Assembly: GCA_035547835.1 (NCBI GenBank)
Contig: DASZTW010000012.1
Coordinates: forward strand, 62,001-126,000
Source of the DNA: Acidimicrobiales bacterium
GTDB lineage: Bacteria; Actinomycetota; Acidimicrobiia; Acidimicrobiales; Iamiaceae
Length of the DNA stretch: 64,000 nt
Direction of reading: 5' to 3'
The notes beneath the pieces are model-generated. The model worked only from the letters and a program-made list of their open reading frames with translations. It was not told the DNA's origin and did no database searches. This document shows positions 55,273 to 64,000 of this stretch, piece after piece; position 1 is the stretch's first letter; the number at the start of each line of letters is the position of its first letter. The translations under genes were made by a program, and so were the position numbers.

Positions 55273-56862
55273 GTGGCCGAGGCCGAGATCATCCGCGACG
55301 CCACGTCGATGTGGGACCTGATCGACCGGCGAGCCACGCTCAGCCCGGATCGCCCGATGCTCATCGACGAGTCCGACCGCACGGTGACGTTCGGCGAGTT
55401 CCGCGACCGGGTGGAACGGGTCGCGGCGGGGCTGGCCGCCGCGTACGGCATCGGCGAGGGCACCACGGTCGCGTGGCAGCTCCCGACCCGCGTCGACACC
55501 ATCGTGTTGTCGTCTGCGCTCGCACGCCTGGGCGCCGTGCAGAGCCCGATCCTGCACTTGTACCGCGAGCGCGAGGTCGGGTTCTCGCTGCGCCAGACCG
55601 GCGCCGAGCTGTTCTTCGTTCCGGGCGAGTTCCGCGGCTTCGACTTCGTCGAGCTCGCGGAATCGGTCAACGCGGGGCTCGAGCACCCGCCGAAGATCGT
55701 GGTGGTCGACGCCGACCACCCGCTGCCCGAAGGCGACCCGGCCACGCTCGACGCCCTCCCGGCGGTGGCCAAAGGGGAGGCGCCGGTTCGCTGGATCTAC
55801 TACACGTCGGGCAGCACGTCGGATCCCAAAGGCGTGCAGCACACCGACCAGACCCTCATCGCCGGCGGCTGGGGGCTCGCGAAGGCCCTCGACATGTCGC
55901 CCGACGATGTCGGGTCGATGGCGTTCCCTTACGCCCACATCGCCGGCCCCGACTACCTCGTCACGATGTTGTGCCTGGGGTTCCCGGCTGTCGTGGTCGA
56001 AGCGTTCGTGATCGCCGACGCGCTGCCCTTCTACCGCCGCCACGGCGTGACGATGGCGGGTGGCGGCCCGGCGTTCTACGTGATGTTCCTGGGCGAGCAG
56101 CGCAAGCAGCCCGACGAGCCGATCCTGCCCACGTTGCGGCTCATGTCGGGCGGTGGCGGCCCCAAGGCACCCGAGCACCACTTCGCCGTGCAGCGTGAGA
56201 TCGGGGGGCGGGGCATCGTGCACGGCTACGGCATGACCGAGGTGCCGATGATCGCCAACGGATCGCCGACCGACACCGACGAGCAGCTCGCCAACACCGA
56301 CGGCTCGCCGATCGAGGGCATCGAGGTGCGGATGGTCACGATCGACGGGTGCGACGCGGCGCCGGGCGAGGAAGGCGAAGTGCGGGTGAAGGGCCCGATG
56401 GTGTTCGAGGGTTACCTCGATCCGGCGCTCGACGAAGAGGCGTTCGACGAGCAGGGCTACTTCCGCACGGGCGATCTCGGGATCCTCCGCCCCGACGGGC
56501 ACTTGAGCCTCACGGGCCGGCTCAAAGACGTCATCGTCCGCAAAGGCGAGAACATCTCGGCCAAGGAGATCGAGGACGTGCTCGCCGCGCACCCGAAAGT
56601 CGCCGACGTCGCGGTGATCGGCGTGCCCGACGCCGAGCGCGGCGAACGGGTGTGCGCGGTGGTCCAACCCGCTGACGCGGCCGACCCGTTGACGTTCGAC
56701 GAGATGGTTCGGTGCTGTCGCGACGCCAAGCTGATGACCCAGAAGATCCCCGAGCAGCTCGAGGTGCGCGCCGACATGCCACGGGCGTCGATCGGCAAGA
56801 TCGTCAAGAAGGACCTGCGCGCCGAGTACGCGGCGAAGGCGTGGCCGGGCACGTCGACGTGA
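55273..56862 (+). CDS. acyl-CoA synthetase / AMP-binding ligase (FadD-like)
   Basis: A 529-residue adenylate-forming ligase starting at GTG after AAGGGGG. P-loop: YYTSGSTSDPKGVQHTD; core motifs VHGYGMTEVPMIANG, YFRTGDLGILRPDGHLSLTGRLKD split over the hinge, and VIVRKGENISAKEIEDV. The C-terminal catalytic lysine lies in MPRASIGKIVKKDL. The HIAGPDYL segment in place of the usual aromatic acyl-pocket motif suggests a bulky or cyclic acid, but this is inference. Neighbouring lipid genes suggest entry of a fatty or steroid acid into beta-oxidation. Confidence 0.9.
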   Translation: MAEAEIIRDATSMWDLIDRRATLSPDRPMLIDESDRTVTFGEFRDRVERVAAGLAAAYGIGEGTTVAWQLPTRVDTIVLSSALARLGAVQSPILHLYREREVGFSLRQTGAELFFVPGEFRGFDFVELAESVNAGLEHPPKIVVVDADHPLPEGDPATLDALPAVAKGEAPVRWIYYTSGSTSDPKGVQHTDQTLIAGGWGLAKALDMSPDDVGSMAFPYAHIAGPDYLVTMLCLGFPAVVVEAFVIADALPFYRRHGVTMAGGGPAFYVMFLGEQRKQPDEPILPTLRLMSGGGGPKAPEHHFAVQREIGGRGIVHGYGMTEVPMIANGSPTDTDEQLANTDGSPIEGIEVRMVTIDGCDAAPGEEGEVRVKGPMVFEGYLDPALDEEAFDEQGYFRTGDLGILRPDGHLSLTGRLKDVIVRKGENISAKEIEDVLAAHPKVADVAVIGVPDAERGERVCAVVQPADAADPLTFDEMVRCCRDAKLMTQKIPEQLEVRADMPRASIGKIVKKDLRAEYAAKAWPGTST

Positions 56863-57122
56863 TCTGGTCAGCAGGGCCTCGAGCCCGTCTCGCCTGATCC
56901 TTCTCGCGGCAGCCGCGGTGGGCGCTCCTGTGGTGCGCCCGAGACGACACGGACGTTGCCATCGGAAGCACGGAGCGGGTCAGGCGACGATCAAGACGTC
57001 CGTTGCGGCGTGAAACGGCCTCGGTGGCTCATCGGGCGTTGCCGGACCAGGCGGGACCACGTGGTCGTCATCTGCCGCCACCACCCGCGTCGTCGCCCGG
57101 TGGGGTGCGGGGCGCATCAGCC
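56863..57122 (+). other. 260-bp intergenic region without a convincing gene
   Basis: Nothing coding is convincing here; the upstream extension of the next frame is Arg/Pro-rich and shadow-like. A GGGCGC/GCGCCC hairpin (56920-56940, 9-base loop) could end the FadD transcript. The promoter of the glycosyltransferase gene should lie in the second half, but no clear box stands out. Confidence 0.5.
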
Positions 57123-59681
57123 ATGATGGGAGCGATGACGGCGGCAAGGTCGGGGCCTGGGCGGCAGGGGAGGGCGGTCGGTCGCCTCCTCGTCGACCTG
57201 GTAGGCCAGCGCGACCACACTGAGATCGACCCGGCGATCCTCGATCTCGTCGCACGGTTGGTCGCCGATCGCCGGGTCGACGAGTTGGCCGTGCTTTTCA
57301 CGCCCGATCCCGGCGGCGTGCCGACCGGCTACTTGTTGCGGACCGGCGTGTCGGGCGGCTGGGAGCCACCGAGCGACGCGATGGTCGACGACCCGATCGA
57401 GGCGTGGGAAACCTTCCGGCGCAGCGGCGACGGTACCGAGTTCGTGGCCGTGTGCGACGACGTGGAGCGGCGCGTGGCGGTGCGCCAGGGCCAAGGCACG
57501 GTGCGGTTCCTCGACATCGACGCACTCGCCATCGACGGACCGCGCCGCACCGAGATGCTGGCGGCATGGAGCCGCTTCGGTGGCCTGGCCCCCGCACCGC
57601 GCCCGGCGGCGCGCGGCGAGGGGCACGGCGGGTCGGGTGTGCTCGCCGCCGACATGTCGATCCCCGACCCCGAGGAAGCGACGAGCGGCCCACCCTCTGA
57701 CACGCCCGACGCGACCGCGTCGCGTGAAGCTGCGAGGTCCGAGGGGGTGCCGTCCGCGCCGGCACTGTCTGGGCCGACGCTGCCCGCGTCGGCCACGCCG
57801 CCGGCTGCGGCCGTGGTGGTCGGCCCGGCGGTGCCTGCGGAGACGGTCGCCGCCCCGGCCGCGCCCGGCACGACGGTGCCTGACGACGAGACGGCTGACT
57901 TCTACCGCGACCAGGACCACCGACCACCGCTGCGCGAGCGGCTGGGTCAGGTCGAGCGGTGGAAGGCCGCGTACTGGGGTTTGGCCCTGGTGACGGTGTT
58001 CTTCGTGTGGGTGTTCATCCGCTTCACGCTCGACGACTCGTTCATCACGTGGCGCTACGGCCAGACCCTGGTGCACAGCGGTCACTGGAACTGGAACCCC
58101 ACCGGCCCCCGGGTCGAGGCATACACCAACACGTTGTACGCGGTGGTGTCGATCATCCCGGCCTTGTTGCGGATCCCGGTCGAGCTGTTCTTCAAGCTCG
58201 TGTCGCTCGGCATCTTGGCCGGGTACGTCGCGGGGGTGCGGCGTGCCGGGTTGCCTCGCCGCCAGGAGTTCCTCTTGTTGGCGGTGGCGCTGGCCAGCCC
58301 GGTGTTCTACTTGCAGCTGTTCGGCGGGCTCGAGACGGCGTCGTTCGCGTTGCTGATCGCGGTGGTGTTCTCGATGGTGTACCGCACGGGCGAGCTGACC
58401 GTGTGGGGCTACGTGGCTGCCGCCGCCCTGGCCTCGAGCCGCCCCGAAGGGATCGTGTTCGCCGGTGTGGCGATGGTGTGGGCGCTGCTCATCGACCGCA
58501 CGCCGCGCCATGCGCGCGGCCTCGGATGGGTCTGTGGCGGGTGGGTGGTCTACTGGCTGTGGCGCTGGCAGCACTTCGGCTGGTTCTTCCCGAACCCGTT
58601 CTACGAGAAGTCCACCAACGGCGGCCCGGCTTCGCACAAGGCGGTCGACGCCCTGTCCTCGCTGTCGCCGGTGCTGGCGTTGGCCGCCATCGCCGGGCTC
58701 GTGGCGGTGCTGTTCGTGCGGCGCGCCGAGGGGCCGAAGCGGAGCCGCGCCGAACGGCTGCAGGACGCCACCCCGTTCGTGTTGGCGGTGGTCGCTGCGA
58801 CGATCGTGCTGGGGCTGTACAAGAGCTCGAACCTCGCGATGGACCCCGCCCACCGCTTCTACTGGCAGCTGCTGTTCCCGGTGGTGGTCGTGGTGCTCAG
58901 CCGCCCACTCGCGATCGCCGCGTTCGGTGGCGACGCACGGACCGAGCGCTATGTCGGGCGCGACCTCGGCGGGCTGCTCGGTGTCGGCGTCGCCATGGCC
59001 GCAGTGGTGGCCTGGGAGCCGCTCGACCTCAAGACCGGGCTGGTACCGCTTGTCGCCGCGGTCGTGGTGCTGTGCGCGGTGCTGGCGCGGGTCGCGTGGC
59101 GCAACCCGCTCGCCGTCGGTGTCGCCGCGATCGCGCTGGCGGTCGGTGTGGGGTACATGGGTGCCAACGACGCGATCGGCTGGCTGGCCTACCGGTACCG
59201 CTTGCAGGACGCGCACGAGGCCTTCGGGCACGTGCTGCGCGACGCGCATTTCGAGGGCGGCGTGGCCACGTTCGACGCCGGCGTCCTGCCGTACTTGCTC
59301 GACAACCAAGTGGTCGACGTCGGTGGGTTGGCAGATGCCGACGTCGTCCACGGTGGCCTCACCCTCGACGACCTGCGCCGCGCGCACGTCGACCTCGTGA
59401 TCCTCGGCTTCCACTCCTCGGCGCTGAGCCCCGACATCTTCGGCGGGCCGGGCGCCCCCACCGCGCGGCAGTACGCGGACACGAACAAGTACTGGACGGC
59501 CGCCGGGGTGATGTTCCAACCGGGCTACTTCCTGAACTACTTGATGAGCCCGAAGCTGGCGCAGACCGGCCTGCCCGCCAAGATCCAACCCGTCACCGAC
59601 GCGTCGGTGCGCGCCAACTCGCGCTCTGACACCGACATCGTGCTCGACAACCTGTGGGGCTTCCCGTTCCTGTCGTCGTGA
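57123..59681 (+). CDS. GT-C fold membrane glycosyltransferase (AftB-like) with cytoplasmic N-terminal extension
   Basis: An 852-residue protein. Residues ~1-160 form a soluble domain (LLVDLVGQRDHTEIDPAILD, LAVLFTPDPGGVPTGYLLR) joined by an Ala/Pro/Ser-rich linker (~190-270). Residues ~290-700 carry about nine to ten membrane helices. The first outer loop has the GT-C signature: FTLDDSFITWRYGQTLVHSG with the double Asp, then HWNWNPTGPRVEAYTNTLYA. This pattern is shared by AftB-type arabinofuranosyltransferases, which use decaprenyl-phospho-arabinose. The last ~150 residues are extracytoplasmic (GVATFDAGVLPYLLDNQVVD). A cell-envelope polysaccharide role is likely; sugar unknown. Confidence 0.85.
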   Translation: MMGAMTAARSGPGRQGRAVGRLLVDLVGQRDHTEIDPAILDLVARLVADRRVDELAVLFTPDPGGVPTGYLLRTGVSGGWEPPSDAMVDDPIEAWETFRRSGDGTEFVAVCDDVERRVAVRQGQGTVRFLDIDALAIDGPRRTEMLAAWSRFGGLAPAPRPAARGEGHGGSGVLAADMSIPDPEEATSGPPSDTPDATASREAARSEGVPSAPALSGPTLPASATPPAAAVVVGPAVPAETVAAPAAPGTTVPDDETADFYRDQDHRPPLRERLGQVERWKAAYWGLALVTVFFVWVFIRFTLDDSFITWRYGQTLVHSGHWNWNPTGPRVEAYTNTLYAVVSIIPALLRIPVELFFKLVSLGILAGYVAGVRRAGLPRRQEFLLLAVALASPVFYLQLFGGLETASFALLIAVVFSMVYRTGELTVWGYVAAAALASSRPEGIVFAGVAMVWALLIDRTPRHARGLGWVCGGWVVYWLWRWQHFGWFFPNPFYEKSTNGGPASHKAVDALSSLSPVLALAAIAGLVAVLFVRRAEGPKRSRAERLQDATPFVLAVVAATIVLGLYKSSNLAMDPAHRFYWQLLFPVVVVVLSRPLAIAAFGGDARTERYVGRDLGGLLGVGVAMAAVVAWEPLDLKTGLVPLVAAVVVLCAVLARVAWRNPLAVGVAAIALAVGVGYMGANDAIGWLAYRYRLQDAHEAFGHVLRDAHFEGGVATFDAGVLPYLLDNQVVDVGGLADADVVHGGLTLDDLRRAHVDLVILGFHSSALSPDIFGGPGAPTARQYADTNKYWTAAGVMFQPGYFLNYLMSPKLAQTGLPAKIQPVTDASVRANSRSDTDIVLDNLWGFPFLSS

Positions 59682-59745
59682 CGGGACCGGCCCGCCGCGC
59701 GGCCGCACTACGGTCGGGCGAGCAGCGACTCATCAAGGGGATCAC

Positions 59746-61470
59746 ATGCTGGAGCACTTCCAGGCCGCGTGGGCGGAGCTGACCGCCGACGGCGCGCCGT
59801 TCGCGATGGTCGACACCACCGTCGACGGCGTGCCCATGCGCGTCTTCCCATCCGCGCCCAACGACATGAAGACGATCTGGGACATCAGCGCGAACTACGC
59901 CGATCGCGACTATCTGGTGTTCGAGGACGAGCGCCACACGTACGGCGAGGTCCGCGCCCAGGTCAACGCGCTGGCGCACTGGTTGCGCACCGAGCACGGT
60001 GTGGGCCGAGGCGATCGGGTCGCCGTGTCGATGCGCAACTACCCCGAGTGGATCGTCACGTACTGGGCCACCGTCGCGCTCGGCGCCGCGCTCGTCGGCA
60101 TGAACGCGTGGTGGACGGGCCCGGAGATGGAGTTCGGCCTGACCGATTCCGCGCCGAAGGCCCTGATCGTCGACGAAGAACGCCTCGAGCGGGTGACGCC
60201 CCACCTCGACAAGTTGCGTGAAGCCGGGCCGCTGCCTGTGGTGCTCGTGCGCGCCGAGCCGCCTGCCGGCAACGACACGGTGCGGTGGGACGACCTCATG
60301 GCGGCCGACGGGGTCGACGAGCCGCCTGCGATCGAGATCGACAGCAACGACGACGCGTGCATCTTCTACACGTCGGGCACCACGGGCTTCCCGAAAGGCG
60401 CGCAGCTGACCCACCGCGGCTCGGTGCACAACATCCTCCACCTGATGTTCTGGGCGGCGGTGTCGGCCCGGGCCGCCGAGCTCGAGGGCAAGTCCGACAA
60501 CGTCGCGGCACCCGAGCAGCCCGGCGGTCAGCTGGTGTTCATGGCCCCCACGCCGCTGTTCCACGTCACGGCCTGCAACTGCGTCCTGCACCCCGCCACG
60601 CTGGCCGGCGCGCGGGTGGTGCTCACGTACAAGTGGAACGCCGCCCGGGCGATCGAGCTCATCGAACGAGAGCGGGTCACGAACTTCTCGGGCGTGCCAA
60701 CCATGACCCGCGAGATGCTCGCCCACCCCGACTGGGCCAAGCGTGACACGTCGAGCTTGCGTGGTCTCGGCGGTGGTGGTGCACCGCTGCAAGCAGACCT
60801 GGTGGCCAAGATCGACAAGTCGGTGAAAGGCGCCGCGTCGACGGGCTACGGGCTCACCGAGACGCACGGCATCGTCACCGCCAGCAGCGGCGCGTTCTTC
60901 GTCGACAAGCCCGACTCGGCCGGGCCGGTCGTGCCCACGCTCGACGCCAAGCTCGTCGACGACGACGGCAGCGAACTGCCTGCCTCGCCGACCACCGTGG
61001 GGCAGCTGTGCGTGCGCGGCTCGGTGGTCATCAAGGGCTACCTCAACCAACCGGAGGCCACCGCCGACGCGATCCGCGACGGCTGGTTCAACACCGGCGA
61101 CGTGGCGCGCATCGACGAGGACGGCTTCGTGTTCATCGTCGACCGGGTGAAGGACATGGTCCTGCGCGGCGGCGAGAACGTGTACTGCAGCGAAGTCGAG
61201 GCGGTGATCTACGAGCACGACGACGTGGCCGAAGTCGCGGTCTTCGGCGTGCCCGACGAACGGTTGGGGGAGGAGGTCGCGGCCGCCGTCTACCCGGTCG
61301 AGGGCGCCACGATCGACCCCGAGGAGCTGCAGGCCTTCGTCGGCGAGCGCTTGGCGAAGTTCAAGGTGCCCAGCCGCATCTGGGTGCTCGACGAGCCCCT
61401 GCCGCGCAACGCCAACCAGAAGTTCCTCAAGCGGGAGCTCAAGGCCTCGCTGGTCGGCGACGACGGGTAG
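59746..61470 (+). CDS. long-chain-type acyl-CoA synthetase (FadD-like)
   Basis: A 574-residue adenylate-forming ligase. P-loop FYTSGTTGFPKGAQLTHRGS, then FMAPTPLFHVTACNC, TGYGLTETHGIVTAS, WFNTGDVARIDEDGFVFIVD, RVKDMVLRGGENVYCSEVEA and the catalytic lysine in RNANQKFLKREL. About 65 residues lie between the P-loop and the FMAPTPLFHV block, with EGKSDNVAAPEQPGG as an insertion. ATG 59746 follows GGGG; TACGGT at 59710-59715 could be the -10 element. Substrate likely a medium or long-chain fatty acid. Confidence 0.92.
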   Translation: MLEHFQAAWAELTADGAPFAMVDTTVDGVPMRVFPSAPNDMKTIWDISANYADRDYLVFEDERHTYGEVRAQVNALAHWLRTEHGVGRGDRVAVSMRNYPEWIVTYWATVALGAALVGMNAWWTGPEMEFGLTDSAPKALIVDEERLERVTPHLDKLREAGPLPVVLVRAEPPAGNDTVRWDDLMAADGVDEPPAIEIDSNDDACIFYTSGTTGFPKGAQLTHRGSVHNILHLMFWAAVSARAAELEGKSDNVAAPEQPGGQLVFMAPTPLFHVTACNCVLHPATLAGARVVLTYKWNAARAIELIERERVTNFSGVPTMTREMLAHPDWAKRDTSSLRGLGGGGAPLQADLVAKIDKSVKGAASTGYGLTETHGIVTASSGAFFVDKPDSAGPVVPTLDAKLVDDDGSELPASPTTVGQLCVRGSVVIKGYLNQPEATADAIRDGWFNTGDVARIDEDGFVFIVDRVKDMVLRGGENVYCSEVEAVIYEHDDVAEVAVFGVPDERLGEEVAAAVYPVEGATIDPEELQAFVGERLAKFKVPSRIWVLDEPLPRNANQKFLKRELKASLVGDDG

Positions 61471-61489
61471 CGCCGAACCCGGCCCGACG

Positions 61490-63280
61490 TCAGCCGCCGC
61501 CTCCCGACCGGGCCCGGTTGAACTGGAACACGGGCGGCCCGCCCGTGACGATGCCGCCGTTGCGCCCGTTGGTGCCGTTCGACGACGACGTGGCGGAGTC
61601 GGGCAGCGGTTCGGACAAGTCGGCCAGTGCCACGCGGTCTCCGGCGCGGAGGCCCGACTTGATCTCGGTCCACGTCGAGTCCATCGCGCCCACGGTCACG
61701 GCTTTGCGCGTGCCCTTCCCTCCGCTGACCACGGTCACGAAGTGGCGCCCGACGAGCGTCTCGACGGCTGATGTCGGCACCGCCAAGCCGTTTCGGCTCG
61801 CGGCCGTGACGATCGACGTGTTCGCCGTCGCGCCGTTGGTGAGGCCGTCGCTGTCGTCTTGCAGGCCGATCACCACCGGATAGACCGTGTCGCCCGTGCT
61901 GGCGTTGGTGGTGCCGGCCACACCGATCGCCACGACTTGGCCGTGCAAGGCCGTCGCGTGGCCGTCGGGCGTGACCGACGCATCCTGACCGACCTCGAGG
62001 TTGGGGAGGTCGGTGACCGCCACCGTGGTCGTGACCTCGTAGCCGCCTTCGCCTTTGATGACGATGTTCGTGCTGGTCGACGCAGCGCTCACCGAGCTGC
62101 CGACCGTCACGTTGACGGCTTCGACGGTGCCGGCGATCGGGCTGACCACCGTGGCTTGCGCGACCGCCTGCTGGGCGACGGCCACCTGGTCGCTCGCCGC
62201 GTCGACGGCTTTCTGGTAGGCCACGAGGTCAGAGGCCGAAGGGGCGGTCGAGCCACCACTGCCGCCCGAGCCCTTCGTCGCCGACCCGTTCGAGCCGGTC
62301 GCGCCCGAGCCCGACGCGCCGGATCCCTGCGACCGGTCGGTGCCGGTCGCGCCGCCCGTCGAGGGCGTGCTCGACGGCGTCGACGAGCCCGAGCTCGATC
62401 CCTTCGCGGCCTGCTCGAGCAGCGAGCTGAGGTGGTCGACCGCCTTCTGGAGCGCGCCCTGGTCCTTCGACACCGTGGCCTGCGCGTCGATCACGCTCTG
62501 CAGCGCCTGCTGGCAGGCGGTGATGTCGCTGGTCGACGGCGAGCTGCTCGAGCTCACCGCTGCGCAGACGTTCGACGAGTTGGTGATGGCGGCCTGGGCG
62601 GCGGCGAGGTCCTGGTCGACCTGCTGTTGGGCGGCGAGCACGGCTTGTTGGGCGTCGGAGATGTCGGCACTGCTGGGCGCGCTGCTCGTCGAGCTCGTGG
62701 GCGACCCGCTGCCCGAGCCGCCGTTCGGGCTGGTCCCGCCGCTGGTCCCGCCGCCGGGGCCGGCGGTGTACGCGGCCGAGTCGAACGGCACGGCAGCACC
62801 GGTGGCCGACGTGGTCACCGCGCCACTTCCGCCGCTGCCCGACCTGCCGCTGCCGCTGAGGCCGGGGTTCTGGCCGTCCAAAGCCTCCTGCAGCGCGAGC
62901 TGGGCCTGCGCGAGCGCGGCCTGCTTGTCCGACAACGACGCTTGCAGCGCGCTGGCGTCGAGGGCGGCCAGGACTTGGCCGGTCGTCACTGTGTCGCCGA
63001 CGCTGACGTCGACCGACTTCACGGTGCCGCTCACCGGGAAGGCGACGGTGGCCTGGCGAACCGGCTGCACGACCGCCACGGCGTCGATCGTCTGTTGCAC
63101 GGGATGACGGCCGACGGTCGCCGTGCGGTACGACGCGGAGCCGGAGTCGGACCCACTGGCGGCCACGACCGAGCCGGCGATGACCGCGCCCACGGCGACC
63201 AGCGCTGCGCCGGCCACCACCAGGCGGCGCTTCTTGCGCTGCGGCCGGCGACTCGAGGGGAACGGGTTGGCATCGGTCAT
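61490..63280 (-). CDS. HlyD/MacA-like periplasmic adaptor with long low-complexity insertion
   Basis: A 596-residue membrane-fusion-type protein. One N-terminal transmembrane helix (RRLVVAGAALVAVGAVIAGS) follows a basic start. A biotinyl-lipoyl half-motif (AFPVSGTVKSVDVSVGDTVT) near residue 90 and its second half (TVVSPIAGTVEAVNVTVGSS) near 380 flank a coiled-coil hairpin, which here is interrupted by two Gly/Ser/Thr-rich stretches (~150-220 and ~300-350). The beta-barrel and membrane-proximal domains follow (TTVAVTDLPNLEVGQDASV, AVPTSAVETLVGRHFVTVV). It ends in a Gly-rich tail. One base separates it from the upstream permease gene, so the two form a MacAB-like unit; in a Gram-positive cell it would span the wall. 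Confidence 0.88.
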   Translation of the reverse strand: MTDANPFPSSRRPQRKKRRLVVAGAALVAVGAVIAGSVVAASGSDSGSASYRTATVGRHPVQQTIDAVAVVQPVRQATVAFPVSGTVKSVDVSVGDTVTTGQVLAALDASALQASLSDKQAALAQAQLALQEALDGQNPGLSGSGRSGSGGSGAVTTSATGAAVPFDSAAYTAGPGGGTSGGTSPNGGSGSGSPTSSTSSAPSSADISDAQQAVLAAQQQVDQDLAAAQAAITNSSNVCAAVSSSSSPSTSDITACQQALQSVIDAQATVSKDQGALQKAVDHLSSLLEQAAKGSSSGSSTPSSTPSTGGATGTDRSQGSGASGSGATGSNGSATKGSGGSGGSTAPSASDLVAYQKAVDAASDQVAVAQQAVAQATVVSPIAGTVEAVNVTVGSSVSAASTSTNIVIKGEGGYEVTTTVAVTDLPNLEVGQDASVTPDGHATALHGQVVAIGVAGTTNASTGDTVYPVVIGLQDDSDGLTNGATANTSIVTAASRNGLAVPTSAVETLVGRHFVTVVSGGKGTRKAVTVGAMDSTWTEIKSGLRAGDRVALADLSEPLPDSATSSSNGTNGRNGGIVTGGPPVFQFNRARSGGGG

Positions 63281-63281
63281 G

Positions 63282-64000
63282 TCACTCGCTCCGGAGGGCG
63301 TCGATGGGCGCGAGCCGTGCGGCACGCGAGGCGGGGTAGACGCCGAACACCAGCCCGACGACGACCGACACCGCGATGGCGAGCAGCGCGACCGTTGCCG
63401 ACAAGTCGATGCGCGAGCTGCTGACGTGCGGGAGGATCAGCGCGCCGGCGATGCCGACGAGGACACCGAGCAACCCGCCGGCCAGGCCGAGCACCGATGC
63501 CTCCACCAGGAACTGACGGCGCACGTCGCGCTGCTGGGCGCCGAGGGCCTTGCGCAGCCCGATCTCGCGCACACGCTCGGTGACCGACACCAACATGATG
63601 TTCATCACGCCGATGCCGCCGACCAGCAGCGCGATCACGGCGATCCCACCGAGCATCACGGTGAGCGTCGAGTTGACCGACGTGGCGGCCTGCAGGATCG
63701 ACTGCTGTGTGGCGATCGAGAAGTCGGCCTGCGTCGGCACCGTGATGTGGTGCAGGTTGAGCAGCGTCGCGTTGGCCTCCTGATAAGCAGCCGACAACGC
63801 GCCCGCTGAAGTGGCCTTCACGTAGATCGAGCTGACCGAGTTTCGCGAGGTGCCGCCCACGAGCCGTTGCTGGTACGTCGACATCGGCACGATCGCGATG
63901 TCGTTGTTCGACGTGTCGTCGGAGCTGCTCAGCGACTGGAGCACGCCGACGACCTGGAGCTCGGTGCCGTCGTACGTCACGGTCTCGCCGACGGGATCCC
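63282..64000 (-). CDS. MacB-like ABC permease (FtsX fold), cut by the right window edge
   Basis: Only the C-terminal ~239 residues are in the window; the frame runs off at base 64000. The visible part has the periplasmic domain (VTYDGTELQVVGVLQSL, NDIAIVPMSTYQQRLVGG) and three transmembrane helices in the MacB/FtsX order, with the characteristic motif VTERVREIGLRKALGAQQRDVRRQFLVE in pieces and the end ASRAARLAPIDALRSE. With the adaptor it forms an export or mechanotransmission complex; the ATPase should lie just beyond the edge. Confidence 0.92.
   Translation of the reverse strand, partial: DPVGETVTYDGTELQVVGVLQSLSSSDDTSNNDIAIVPMSTYQQRLVGGTSRNSVSSIYVKATSAGALSAAYQEANATLLNLHHITVPTQADFSIATQQSILQAATSVNSTLTVMLGGIAVIALLVGGIGVMNIMLVSVTERVREIGLRKALGAQQRDVRRQFLVEASVLGLAGGLLGVLVGIAGALILPHVSSSRIDLSATVALLAIAVSVVVGLVFGVYPASRAARLAPIDALRSE

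Noticed and set aside
1-64000. CRISPR array, tRNA, rRNA, prophage or insertion sequence
   Set aside because: I found no regular spaced repeats beyond the short ones listed, no tRNA-like or rRNA sequence in the small gaps, and no transposase, integrase or phage structural gene.

Overview
The window is high-GC DNA (roughly 70%, third codon positions mostly G or C). It has no rRNA, tRNA, CRISPR array or insertion sequence that I can see. The gene content points to an actinobacterium: F420-type LLM oxidoreductase, many FadD/FadE/EchA/CaiB genes, a FadD3-like ligase, inositol-phosphate synthase, an AftB-like GT-C protein and many short-leader or leaderless-looking starts. The overall flavour suggests an Acidimicrobiia-like lineage, but that taxon is an inference without any database comparison.

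Layout. 1-5.3 kb: the end of a DrrAB-type ABC exporter, an acyl-CoA thioesterase II, a pair of overlapping acyl-CoA dehydrogenases and a VOC protein with no normal start codon. 5.4-10.3 kb: three translationally overlapping genes encoding a MauE-thioredoxin-thioredoxin fusion, a Tat-exported protein with 20 cysteines that looks like group XII phospholipase A2, and a secreted seven-blade propeller/Ig-like protein. 10.5-14 kb: a 5'-truncated RHS protein with a lower-GC C-terminal tip, followed by two small membrane proteins (candidate polymorphic toxin and immunity genes). 14.1-20 kb: a low-molecular-weight phosphatase, a MerR-DHA2 exporter pair with a perfect palindromic operator, a phosphotransferase-DUF6285 fusion and an MFS carrier. 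20-25.9 kb: lipid/CoA genes, including a thiolase beside an HMG-CoA-synthase-like/OB-fold fusion and a divergent CaiB transferase.

26-41.1 kb is the most striking region. It has a sulfatase, then a TetR-GH1 pair divergent from a long co-directional run: Liv-type binding lipoprotein, MFS-LivF fusion, LivH-LivM-LivG fusion, GH20 hexosaminidase and two more sulfatases. None of the hydrolases has a signal peptide, so I infer import of a sulfated (amino)glycan fragment followed by cytoplasmic desulfation and hydrolysis. Two near-identical 26-bp inverted-repeat sites, exactly 120 bp apart, sit between the divergent arms.

41.3-61.5 kb: inositol-phosphate synthase, an SCP2-PhyH fusion, four acyl-CoA synthetases, a crotonase, an amidohydrolase, a DUF1906/DUF4214 secreted protein, a TetR regulator, an acetoacetate-decarboxylase-like protein, an LLM oxidoreductase divergent from an SDR with a KstR-like box between them, a flavin-fold protein and a large GT-C protein. 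Three operators of form YCTGAC-N5-GTCAGA lie in front of lipid genes at 24.2, 47.6 and 49.7 kb, suggesting one local lipid/steroid-acid regulon. The window ends in a MacAB-like adaptor and a permease cut by the right edge. Most convergent gene pairs are separated by GC-rich hairpins without a T-tract.
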